Shown: positions 40,850 to 49,132 of the stretch, piece by piece
How positions within the stretch are numbered: the stretch's first letter is position 1
How the letters are laid out: each line of letters opens with the position of its first letter
Source of the DNA: CAZAPG01 sp964486935
GTDB lineage: Bacteria > Chloroflexota > Anaerolineae > 4572-78 > J111
Assembly (NCBI GenBank): GCA_964486935.1
Contig: CAZAPG010000035.1
Span: forward strand, 1-64,000
Direction: 5' to 3'
Length of the DNA stretch: 64,000 nucleotides
The notes under the pieces: model-generated
The model's input: the letters and a program-made list of their open reading frames with translations, nothing else
The model's database searches: none
Told to the model about the DNA's origin: nothing
Made by a program: the position numbers and the translations under genes

Positions 40850-41620
40850 ATGCCCGTTATTCACCCTGATCAATATATCGAGGTCGCGCCGGCAAATTCG
40901 CTTAATGGCAGCAAGCCGGCGCTCGCGGTAAAAAACCTTAGCTTTAGCTACCCCGACGGCCACCCGGCCCTGCAAAATGTATCGCTGCGGGTTGGCCGGG
41001 GGGAGAAGGTGGCGCTGGTTGGCCCCAACGGGGCCGGCAAAAGCACGCTGATGCTGCATCTCAACGGCATTTTGGGGCAAAACAGTCCCATTCAAATCGC
41101 CGGTATGCCGGTCAGTCGGGATAACTTGCCGGTAATTCGGGCTAAAGTGGGTCTTGTGTTTCAAAACCCCGATGACCAGCTTTTTTCTCCCACAGTGTTT
41201 GAAGATGTGGCCTTTGGGCCGCTGCACATGGGGCTGCCGGAAAGCGAGGTGCGCGTTCGCGTGTCAACAGCGTTGGAGCAGGTTGGCATGAGTGAATTTG
41301 CCGACCGGCTATCGCACCACCTGAGCGTGGGCCAAAAAAAACGGGTGGCAATTGCCACCGTTCTGTCTATGGAGCCGGAAATATTGGTGCTGGATGAGCC
41401 TTCGGCCGGGCTGGACCCCCGCGCCCGGCGCTCGTTAATTACCCTGCTGCAAGCGTTACCGCTAACCATGCTGGTTTCTACGCACGACATGCTGATGGTG
41501 AAAGAACTCTTTCCCCGGATGGTGATTATGGACGAAGGCCGCGTGGTAGCCGATGGGCCAACCCGGGCGCTGATGGCAGACCGGGCGCTGCTAGAGGCCC
41601 ACGGCCTGGAGCAGCCCTAG
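40850..41620 (+). CDS. cbiO: Cobalt ECF transporter ATPase
   Basis: The ATPase has 256 residues from ATG 40850, chosen since AGAGGA precedes it and the longer open frame overlaps cbiQ. Walker A GPNGAGKS, Q-loop FQNPDDQLF, the ABC signature LSVGQ, Walker B ILVLDEPSAGLDP and a switch His (STHDM) are all present. It energises metal uptake with CbiM and CbiQ. Its stop overlaps the convergent histidine kinase stop by 4 bases. Confidence 0.94.
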   Translation: MPVIHPDQYIEVAPANSLNGSKPALAVKNLSFSYPDGHPALQNVSLRVGRGEKVALVGPNGAGKSTLMLHLNGILGQNSPIQIAGMPVSRDNLPVIRAKVGLVFQNPDDQLFSPTVFEDVAFGPLHMGLPESEVRVRVSTALEQVGMSEFADRLSHHLSVGQKKRVAIATVLSMEPEILVLDEPSAGLDPRARRSLITLLQALPLTMLVSTHDMLMVKELFPRMVIMDEGRVVADGPTRALMADRALLEAHGLEQP

Positions 41621-44600
41621 CCCAATTCAATTTCGGCTGAAACCACATGGCGAACCTGGGCCAGCAACTCCTCGCGGCTGTACGAGCCTTTTTGCAACAC
41701 TTTGGCCACCGAACTGTTCAGCCGCTGGCGGTCTTCGCTGGTCAGGTCTTTGGCGGTAATGACGACAATGGGCACCGTGCGCCAGGCCTGGTTCTGGCGC
41801 AGTTGGGCTACAAATTCAAAGCCATCCATCTCCGGCATCATCAAATCGAGCAGAATTAAGGCGGGTTGGTGTTGGGACATTTGCTCCAGCGCCACCCGGC
41901 CATTTTCGGCCTCGGTTACAAACCAGCCCTCTTTCTCCAGGGTGCGGCGCAGCATTTCGCGGGTTTCGCTGCTATCCTCAACCACCAGCACGCCAGAAGA
42001 ATCGCCTACATTTTGATATTTCTTGAGCGTAGTTATCAGGCGGTCGCGGTCAATAGGTTTGGTAATGTGGTCTATGGCCCCCAGCATGTAGCCCATATCC
42101 TCATCTTCTACAATGGTCATCATAATTACGGGGATGTGGGCCAATTCCGGGTCTGCCTTGAGAATGGTCAGCACGGCCCAGCCGTCTAAATCTGGCATGA
42201 GCACATCCAGAGTTATGGCTTTGGGCCGCACCTCTCTGGCCAGCCTTAGCCCCACTTCGCCGCCGGAAGCGGTGACGATGTGGTAGCCCTGGCCGGCCAG
42301 ATACTCTTGCATAAGTTTGTGTACGCCGGGGTCGTCATCAATTACCAAAATGGTGTTGGCGTCCGGCTCTGGCGGCGGCGAGGCGGCGCTGGCCGGCGGC
42401 AGCATCTCTTTTTCCTTTTTGGCGGCCACATGCGCCGGCAAGCGGATGGTAAAGGTTGACCCTTCTCCCGGCTCGCTTTCAACCGAGATGTCGCCTCCCA
42501 TCATCTGGCAAAACCGTTTGGTAATCGTCAGTCCCAAACCGGTGCCGCCATATTTGCGCGCGGTTGAGGCTTCGGCCTGGGCAAAGGCTTCAAACAGAAT
42601 CTCTATCTGTTCCGGGGTCATGCCGATGCCCGTATCGCTCACGCTCAACACAATCCAGTCTGAATCGTTTACGGTTTCCCGTCCGGCGTTGAGGACGATG
42701 GTTCCATCGGAGGTAAATTTTGAGGCGTTACTGAGCAGGTTAAATAACCCCTGCCGAACTTTGGTTAAATCGGCGTGCATAATGCCGATATTTTCGGCGT
42801 AGTTGAGGGTGAGGGTGTTGTTGTTTTTGTTAACCAGCGGCTGAATGGTGCTGACCACATCGTCAATCAGGCTGGCGATATCAAAATCTTCCAGGTAAAG
42901 CTCCATTTTACCGGCTTCAATTTTTGACAGGTCGAGAATGTCGTTAATTACCGAGAGCAGGTGCTGCCCGGCGCTACGAATTTTTTGCAGGTCGGGCACC
43001 AGGTCGTCCTGGCCAAAATCTTCGGCATCTTCCATTAACATTTCGCTGTAGCCGATGATGGCGTTCAGGGGGGTGCGCAGCTCGTGGCTCATGTTGGCTA
43101 AAAAGACGCTTTTGGTTTTGTTGGCGGTTTCGGCGGCTTCTCTGGCCTGCTGGGCGGCGGTGTAGAGCCGGGCGTTGTCCAGGGCAATAGAGGCAAGCTG
43201 GCCGAAACGGTTGAGCAGTTCTACTTTTTCATCGTCAAATGTGCCTTCGGATTGGTCGGCGTAGGCCATGCCCAACACGCCAACCACCTGCGAGCCGGCG
43301 CTGCCGGGGTTGTGAGTCAGCGGTACGGCCATAACGGCCCGCATTTTGCCGTAATCAAAATAAGGCGAGCGGCCCGGCCAGGAGTCATAATTATTAACCA
43401 CCAGCGGCTTGCCGGTTTGCCATACTTTGCCAGATAATCCCTGCCCCGGCTTTAAACGCGAACCAATGAGCTGGTTGAAAATTCCAACGCCCACTTTACG
43501 CTCAATTACTATTTCTGCCGGCTTATCCAGGGTGTCAAATTCAACCAGGTAGATGTAGCCATGCTCTGTGCCCAACAGTTGAGCGGCCCGCATAACCAGG
43601 GCTTCCAGCAGGTCGTTCAAATCAAGCCGACTGAGCAGGCCCAGGGTGGTATCGTGCAGGGCGGCCAGATATTCATTTTGCTGGCGCAGCGCCTCTTCGG
43701 CTTTGCGGCGGGCGGTCACATCGTTGCCAATGCTTAACACGCCAACGGGTTTGCCAGTATCATCCAGCAGGGCCTTGTTGGCCCACGACACCCAGACCCG
43801 TTCGCCATTTTTACGCATGTTCTCGTTTTCGTTTTTTTCGTACCGTTCGGGGTAAAGGCACATATCGTCGATCATCAGTTGCAAATCGCGGCCCGATGTT
43901 TCGGTGGCCGGCACAATGGTGCCCATTACGTTGCGGCCCACAATCTCGCGCTCAGCATAGCCAAAAAAATTTTGCCCAAACCTGTTCAAAAATGTTACCT
44001 GCCCGTTGACATCCCATTCTAAAATAATGCTGTTGGCGCTTTCCACAAGCTGGCGATATTTGCGCTCGCTGGCGCGGACGGCCTCTTCGGCCTGCTTGCG
44101 CTCGCTAATGTCTCGGATAATTACAAAACTGCCAACGTTATTCCCGTCGCTATCGCGAAAAATGGCCCCACTCACCAGCACATCCAGTTTGTTGCCGCTT
44201 TTGGTCAGGCGTTTGGTTTCAAAGGGGGTTAGCTTTCCGGTTTTGAGCGCCTGCTCGATAACCTGCTGTACCTCGGCTTTTTTCTCGTCGGGTATAAAAT
44301 TTAAACGCTGCCCCAGCAGTTCGTTGGGCCGCCAGCCAAACATTTCGGTAAAGGCCGGGTTAATATAGGCGACTCCCCCGTTTGTGTCATAAATTACAAT
44401 CGGGTCGGGCGAGGAGTCCAGCAGCAGGCGGTGGCGGTCTTCGCTTTCTTGCAGGGCGGTGGCGGCCTGGCGGCGGGCGGTTTCGATGCGGTGGTGGTGC
44501 ATGGCTACGGCTATCTGCCCGCACAGACCCACCAGCAGCAGTTCGTCCTCTTCGTTTAGCCCATCTACTATTTCGCACTGAACATCCAGCACGCCCAGTA

Positions 44601-45381
44601 CTTCTGAACCAAGCTTGATGGGCACAGATAATTCCGACTGGGTTTGCGGCAGCAGGCGATTGGGCAGCCAGTTGGTAGTTTGCATTACATCGGGGGTTAG
44701 CACCGGCAGCCCGTAGCGAGCGGCCCGCGCCACCAAACTCTGTTCGGCGGCCAGGGGAATTTTATGGCCCGACTCTTTCATTTTACGGCCCGGCTCGCCG
44801 GTTCCCTCTTGCATAATTAAATATTTTTGTTCCAGGGTGTAAATTTGAACGTGGTAGTAACCAAAGCGCTCTCGCACCAAATTGACAACGCGCCGGAACA
44901 GGTCATCAAGGGCGGGGGCGGCGGCAATTTCCTGGGCAATTTCGGTGCTGGTTTGCACCTGGCGAGCGCGACGCTCTAACAGGGCTTGAAGCTGGTTTTG
45001 CAGTTGTTTGCGTTCGGTAATGTCTCTAACTACGGTTACTTTGGCCGGGCGTCCTTTGTAGGTAACGGTTTTGCTGGAGACTTGCGCCCAAAAGGTTGAG
45101 CCGTCTTTGCGGCGATGGGCGGCTTCGTAGGATTTTTCGTAGCCGGGCAAATGATATTCAGTTACCAGTTCCCGGGTTTCGGGGATGGCAAAATCTCCAA
45201 CCGACATGCCGGCAATTTCGTGGGCTTCGTACCCAAACAGCCGGGCAAATTGCTGGTTGGCATCAACCACTTTGCCGTTTTCTGTCACCGCCACCCCTTC
45301 AGAGGTCGCGTTGGAAAAGGTGCGAAAGCGCTCCTCGCTATCCCAGAGGGCTGCTTCTAGCTGCGCGCGCGAGTCACTCAT
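41617..45381 (-). CDS. Hybrid sensor histidine kinase (PAS-GAF-PAS-PAS-GAF-HK-REC-REC)
   Basis: This 1254-residue protein has PAS1 at about 15-130, GAF1 at about 155-305, and PAS2 and PAS3 at about 315-560. GAF2 is at about 590-735. The HisKA motif ANMSHELRTPLN carries the phospho-accepting His near 765, followed by an ATPase domain (about 870-985) with DTGIGM and GGTGLGL boxes. Two receiver domains follow. REC1 has the DxxMP-type LDVLMPDLDG, and REC2 has LLDLMMPEMDG. It has no membrane segment, so it is probably a cytoplasmic redox, light or ligand sensor. GGAGGT stands 8 bases before the ATG. No DNA-binding partner is adjacent. Confidence 0.95.
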   Translation of the reverse strand: MSDSRAQLEAALWDSEERFRTFSNATSEGVAVTENGKVVDANQQFARLFGYEAHEIAGMSVGDFAIPETRELVTEYHLPGYEKSYEAAHRRKDGSTFWAQVSSKTVTYKGRPAKVTVVRDITERKQLQNQLQALLERRARQVQTSTEIAQEIAAAPALDDLFRRVVNLVRERFGYYHVQIYTLEQKYLIMQEGTGEPGRKMKESGHKIPLAAEQSLVARAARYGLPVLTPDVMQTTNWLPNRLLPQTQSELSVPIKLGSEVLGVLDVQCEIVDGLNEEDELLLVGLCGQIAVAMHHHRIETARRQAATALQESEDRHRLLLDSSPDPIVIYDTNGGVAYINPAFTEMFGWRPNELLGQRLNFIPDEKKAEVQQVIEQALKTGKLTPFETKRLTKSGNKLDVLVSGAIFRDSDGNNVGSFVIIRDISERKQAEEAVRASERKYRQLVESANSIILEWDVNGQVTFLNRFGQNFFGYAEREIVGRNVMGTIVPATETSGRDLQLMIDDMCLYPERYEKNENENMRKNGERVWVSWANKALLDDTGKPVGVLSIGNDVTARRKAEEALRQQNEYLAALHDTTLGLLSRLDLNDLLEALVMRAAQLLGTEHGYIYLVEFDTLDKPAEIVIERKVGVGIFNQLIGSRLKPGQGLSGKVWQTGKPLVVNNYDSWPGRSPYFDYGKMRAVMAVPLTHNPGSAGSQVVGVLGMAYADQSEGTFDDEKVELLNRFGQLASIALDNARLYTAAQQAREAAETANKTKSVFLANMSHELRTPLNAIIGYSEMLMEDAEDFGQDDLVPDLQKIRSAGQHLLSVINDILDLSKIEAGKMELYLEDFDIASLIDDVVSTIQPLVNKNNNTLTLNYAENIGIMHADLTKVRQGLFNLLSNASKFTSDGTIVLNAGRETVNDSDWIVLSVSDTGIGMTPEQIEILFEAFAQAEASTARKYGGTGLGLTITKRFCQMMGGDISVESEPGEGSTFTIRLPAHVAAKKEKEMLPPASAASPPPEPDANTILVIDDDPGVHKLMQEYLAGQGYHIVTASGGEVGLRLAREVRPKAITLDVLMPDLDGWAVLTILKADPELAHIPVIMMTIVEDEDMGYMLGAIDHITKPIDRDRLITTLKKYQNVGDSSGVLVVEDSSETREMLRRTLEKEGWFVTEAENGRVALEQMSQHQPALILLDLMMPEMDGFEFVAQLRQNQAWRTVPIVVITAKDLTSEDRQRLNSSVAKVLQKGSYSREELLAQVRHVVSAEIELG

Positions 45382-45477
45382 CTATGTGGACCTCCATCTT
45401 GTATCCATACGCCTTAACGCTATCATGGGTAGGCAAGGCTGTCAATAGGAAAACAGGGCGCGGGAGACGTTCACGCA

Positions 45478-46365
45478 TCACCGGTTGCAATCTGTTTTTT
45501 CAAAGGCAAAAAACAGTTGTTTATCCTGCCGTTTGATGGCGGGTGGGTAGGCGCGCCCTTCTCTTAATTCTCGCCCGGTGTGGTAGGCCAGCAGGCGCCA
45601 GCCGGCCCGGGTTGCATCTTCTATAAGTTCGTTGGCGCGGTAGATGTGGTAGTAAACCCGGCCTGGCGTGGCGGGCCGGCTAAATTGGGCCACCTGGGTA
45701 TCGCCGGGTTCCGGGCCGTTGGCCGGCGAGTAGAGGCGGCGGGATAAATCTATCAGGCCGGGCCAGGTGCGCCAGCGCAGGGTGCGGGCCAGGCCGCGCA
45801 GATGCCATATCAGCGGGTGGGTGTTGCGCTCCCACAGGGCGGTATCGGCCACAGAGTTTGAAGCCGCCGGAGGCGATGCGTTTGCCAGCAGCTTTTCTTT
45901 GAACCAGTAGGCGTAGCAGATAAGGGCGGGGGCCAAATTGTCTAACCCTAAAATTAGCCGCCCCTGCGGCCGCACAATGCGGGCCATCTCTTGCAGGGCC
46001 AGTTGCCGGTTAGCCCGGCCTGGAATGTGCTGCAAGGCCCCAAAAAACATAAAGGCGGCGCTGAAGGAGTCATTAACAAAGGGTAAGGCCAGCAGGTTGG
46101 CCCCACTCAGCCGCATGTTTGGGGCACGGCTGCGCCCGGCCAAAAGCATGGGCAGGCTCAAGTCGATGCCGGTAACGGCAAAGCCTTTTTGACTTAAATG
46201 CAAAACGGCCCGACCAGCGCCGCAGCCAAGGTCTAGCAAATGGCCGGTGGCAGGAAAGTACCGCTTCACCATTTCTTGCTCGGCCTGCTGCAACCCTTGT
46301 AGCCCCTGCCAAAATTTTACAACTTCGGGGTCGGCATATTTTTGCTGTACGCTGAATTTGGTCAT
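45478..46365 (-). CDS. SAM-dependent methyltransferase (Methyltransf_11/UbiE-type)
   Basis: The 295-residue protein shows motif I LLDLGCGAGRAVLHLS (about 46-61), GIDLSLPMLLAGR, a substrate-proximal FGALQHIPGRANR and MARIVRPQGRLILGLDNLA. The C-terminal half is specific to this protein and contains a GRVYYHIYRANEL segment. It starts 5 bases upstream of the DUF218-like gene's stop region and could share its transcript. It is a small-molecule methyltransferase of unknown substrate. Confidence 0.85.
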   Translation of the reverse strand: MTKFSVQQKYADPEVVKFWQGLQGLQQAEQEMVKRYFPATGHLLDLGCGAGRAVLHLSQKGFAVTGIDLSLPMLLAGRSRAPNMRLSGANLLALPFVNDSFSAAFMFFGALQHIPGRANRQLALQEMARIVRPQGRLILGLDNLAPALICYAYWFKEKLLANASPPAASNSVADTALWERNTHPLIWHLRGLARTLRWRTWPGLIDLSRRLYSPANGPEPGDTQVAQFSRPATPGRVYYHIYRANELIEDATRAGWRLLAYHTGRELREGRAYPPAIKRQDKQLFFAFEKTDCNR

Positions 46366-46370
46366 AGCTG

Positions 46371-47057
46371 TTAGTAGTTATAGGCCCCTGGCCTTAGCAG
46401 CCGGGCCAGGCGGCGTTCAAAACGGCCTCGAGGGTCTATGGTATGGGCGTGGCCCAGCAGCCATTCAATAAGTTGTTCTCGGGCTAAATCAAATTTGTTG
46501 GGGAGAGAGTTGCCAACGAGCTGTTGAATTTCATCCAGTAAATCCAACGCTTCAAGTGGAAAGACAATTTCATCTAAAATGGCCGGATGAACCGGAATAA
46601 CTGAGGTGTTGGGCAAAATCTCGTTAAGGTAACGCTGGGTGCGCGGCGCGTGATAAAGGTGGGTAACGGCAAAAATATGGGCCAGCCTGTAAATTCGGCT
46701 GAGTATCCGCGCCGTTCGCACTTCTAGCAAGGTGCAGTTAGATTTTTGGCGCAGCACAATAAAATCGCCGGGCACCTGAAATTTTTGGGTAAGCATATTT
46801 TTAACCACCTGGGCATCGGGGGTGCGCTGCGGGCCGTGGGTATCCAGGGCAACAAAGAGCAAATAGGGTTTGGGTTGAGGGGCGCTGTACCACAGGGCGG
46901 CGGCCATGGCTATTCGCCCCCAAAGCTGTTTGTTTTCTTTTTTGGTACCCTGACGTTTGCCCATAATCAGAATGCCCGAAGGCTGCTGAGGCCAATCCAG
47001 TTGTTCTTTATTTTCCAGTTTTTTGTTTTCTGAAGACACCCTAATCGACATCTCCAC
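46371..47057 (-). CDS. DUF218/YdcF-like protein
   Basis: The 228-residue open frame contains a region resembling DUF218 (YdcF/ElyC/SanA-like). It runs from PDAQVVKNMLTQKFQVP through FIVLRQKSNCTLLEVRTARIL to AVTHLYHAPRTQRYLNEIL, where the family's Thr-Asn and THxYHxxR motifs would lie. The start is uncertain. GTG 47057 and ATG 47051 lie inside the end of the upstream kinase gene, while ATG 46964 gives a basic start (MGKRQGTKKENKQL) without a visible ribosome site. No signal peptide is seen. DUF218 members act in cell-envelope metabolism or are uncharacterised. Confidence 0.55.
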   Translation of the reverse strand: MEMSIRVSSENKKLENKEQLDWPQQPSGILIMGKRQGTKKENKQLWGRIAMAAALWYSAPQPKPYLLFVALDTHGPQRTPDAQVVKNMLTQKFQVPGDFIVLRQKSNCTLLEVRTARILSRIYRLAHIFAVTHLYHAPRTQRYLNEILPNTSVIPVHPAILDEIVFPLEALDLLDEIQQLVGNSLPNKFDLAREQLIEWLLGHAHTIDPRGRFERRLARLLRPGAYNY

Positions 47058-49002
47058 TGAGAATAGTGTTTACCTTGTGTAGTAATGTATCTGGGGTAAA
47101 GGGTTTTGAGATAACCTCTATTTTGGCATCAACAATACCGCGCCGGACAATGGCTTTGTTAGTGTAGCCCGACATGAAGAGCACTTTGAGGCCGGGGTGG
47201 ATTGCTGTTAATTTTTTAGCCAAAACGTCGCCGCTCATTCTGGGCATGCTCAGGTCTGTAATGAGCAGGTCAATTTGTCTATCGGGCTGAACTTCAACCA
47301 GATTTAGCGCATCTTCGCCATCTCTGGCCGATAGCACGGTATGCCCCTGTTGGGTTAAAACCCTTACGGCCAATTCACGCACAACCGGCTCGTCTTCAAC
47401 TAACAGAATGGTTTGGGAGCGAGAAGCTTGCCGGTCGATTTGCCGGCTGGATATGGGGTTTTCAACCGGTGTTTTTACAAAGCGCGGAAAATAGACCCTA
47501 AAAATTGTGCCGAGACCAGGTTCTGAATAAACCGAAATATGCCCGTTACTTTGTTTGACAATTCCAAAACAGGACGATAACCCCAGCCCGGTTCCCTGGT
47601 TTACTTCTTTGGTGGTAAAAAACGGCTCAAAAATATGGTTTTTCACCTCATCGGTCATGCCGATACCGGTATCGCTCACCGCCACCAGCACATAATCGCC
47701 GGGTTCAACATCGGGGTGCTGGCTAACGTATACCGAATCCAGAACAACATTGGCCGTTTCAATAGAGAGCGCGCCGCCGTTTGGCATGGCATCGCGGGCG
47801 TTAATGGCTAAATGAACCAGCACCTGTTCTATTTGGGCGGCGTCAACTTTTACCTGGTCTAAATTGGGGGCCAGCAATAGCTCCAGTTTAATAAAATTAT
47901 CGGCGTCATTGAGCATTTCGTAAATTAATGGCTGTATATTCAAAATTAAATCATTAAGGTTGACCACGGTGGGATAGCTAAACTGATGACGCGTGAAAGC
48001 CAGCAACTGCTGGGTGAGTCCTGCTGCCCGTTGCGCGCTTTTTTTAACAGTTTCCAAATCTTTGTAGGCGGGGTGGTCTGACGCCAGTGCAAACAGGGCC
48101 AGTTCGGTGTGGCCAATCAGGGCGGTGAGCACATTGTTAAAATTGTGGGCCACGCCTCCGGCCATCTGGGCCACGGCTTCCATTTTTTGGGCCTGCCGGA
48201 GTTTTTCTTCCAGTTTCTTTTGTTCGGTAATATCAAACATGACCCCATGCGAGTAAAGCGGTTTGCCGGCGTCATCTCTAATCAATTTGGTCTGGTTTCT
48301 AAACCAAACCACCCGCTCATCTTTGGACAGAACCCGATACTCCAGATTTAGCGACGCGCCCTGGCCGGCGTACAAATGTTCAGCTTCGGCCAGAACCCGC
48401 TCCCGGTCTTCGGGGTGAAGTTGCTCTACCAGGATATTGGGATTAGCCATCCACTCCTGGGGGGTAAAGCCCAAGAAGGTTTCTACCTGGGGGCTGATGT
48501 AAATAACGCGGTTGCCTTCTTTTCTAAATTCAAGAATATAAGTGATAGCTGGCAATTGCTCAACCAGGGTGCGGTATTTTGCTTCGGCCTGGCGCAAGGC
48601 CGCTTCGGCCCGTTTGCGTTCGGTAATCTCTCTCATAACGCCTTGAATGGCCGGTTTGCCTTCAAATGTGGTTGGAATACCCACCACCTCCACATCAATA
48701 ACTTTGCCATCAAGCCGAATAAGTTTTTCTTCAACCAACGGCAAAGATTCCAGACGTTCTAAAAATGTGGCTCGCCGCTGCTCCAGCAAACCCCTGGAGT
48801 CGGGGTGAACAAAATCAAAAGATGACATTCCTAAAATATCTTCGGGCTTGTTAGCGCCAAGCATTTGAGCCGCCGCCGGGTTAGCATAAACCAGTTTGTC
48901 TTCGCAGTGAACAACTACGCCATCGGGTAACAGTTCAATCAGCCGGCGAAGGGCGTTCAGCTCGGCAATCAATTGTGCTTTGGTTTTGGCTTGGTTATTC
49001 AT
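47041..49002 (-). CDS. Hybrid sensor histidine kinase (PAS-PAS-HK-REC)
   Basis: The protein has 653 residues from ATG 49002, which has GGAG upstream. Two PAS domains (about 25-130 and 145-265) are followed by a HisKA box GGVAHNFNNVLTALIGH with the His near 290. The ATPase domain (about 390-505) has a DTGIGM box and a GTGLGLS box. The C-terminal receiver (about 520-645) carries LLVEDEPVVREL and phosphorylatable Asp in LLITDLSMPRMSG. It has no membrane helix. Its stop overlaps the DUF218-like open frame by 17 bases, linking both genes in one transcript. Confidence 0.93.
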   Translation of the reverse strand: MNNQAKTKAQLIAELNALRRLIELLPDGVVVHCEDKLVYANPAAAQMLGANKPEDILGMSSFDFVHPDSRGLLEQRRATFLERLESLPLVEEKLIRLDGKVIDVEVVGIPTTFEGKPAIQGVMREITERKRAEAALRQAEAKYRTLVEQLPAITYILEFRKEGNRVIYISPQVETFLGFTPQEWMANPNILVEQLHPEDRERVLAEAEHLYAGQGASLNLEYRVLSKDERVVWFRNQTKLIRDDAGKPLYSHGVMFDITEQKKLEEKLRQAQKMEAVAQMAGGVAHNFNNVLTALIGHTELALFALASDHPAYKDLETVKKSAQRAAGLTQQLLAFTRHQFSYPTVVNLNDLILNIQPLIYEMLNDADNFIKLELLLAPNLDQVKVDAAQIEQVLVHLAINARDAMPNGGALSIETANVVLDSVYVSQHPDVEPGDYVLVAVSDTGIGMTDEVKNHIFEPFFTTKEVNQGTGLGLSSCFGIVKQSNGHISVYSEPGLGTIFRVYFPRFVKTPVENPISSRQIDRQASRSQTILLVEDEPVVRELAVRVLTQQGHTVLSARDGEDALNLVEVQPDRQIDLLITDLSMPRMSGDVLAKKLTAIHPGLKVLFMSGYTNKAIVRRGIVDAKIEVISKPFTPDTLLHKVNTILSGDVD

Positions 49003-49054
49003 TCCCAATCTCCAATTGAAGTATCATACCATTATCTCACTTTAGTGTCTATGA

Positions 49055-49083
49055 TTGACAATTTAATTAATTTTTACTATAAT
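49055..49083 (+). promoter_or_regulatory. Consensus sigma-70 promoter of the FtsX/TetR operon
   Basis: TTGACA (49055-49060), exactly 17 bases, TATAAT (49078-49083): both hexamers are perfect. A strong palindromic operator begins at the last base of the -10, so the promoter should be strong but repressible. Confidence 0.9.
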
Positions 49084-49116
49084 GAGTGTGTACTTATTTG
49101 AGTGAATACACACTCA
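49083..49116 (+). promoter_or_regulatory. Palindromic operator, probable TetR-type site
   Basis: TGAGTGTGTA (49083-49092) and TACACACTCA (49107-49116) are perfect inverted arms. A tighter 18-base near-palindrome, TGAGTGAATACACACTCA, lies at 49099-49116. Placement right after the -10 fits repression by the TetR gene at the end of this operon. Confidence 0.75.
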
Positions 49117-49132
49117 ATTTTTGATAAAAAGG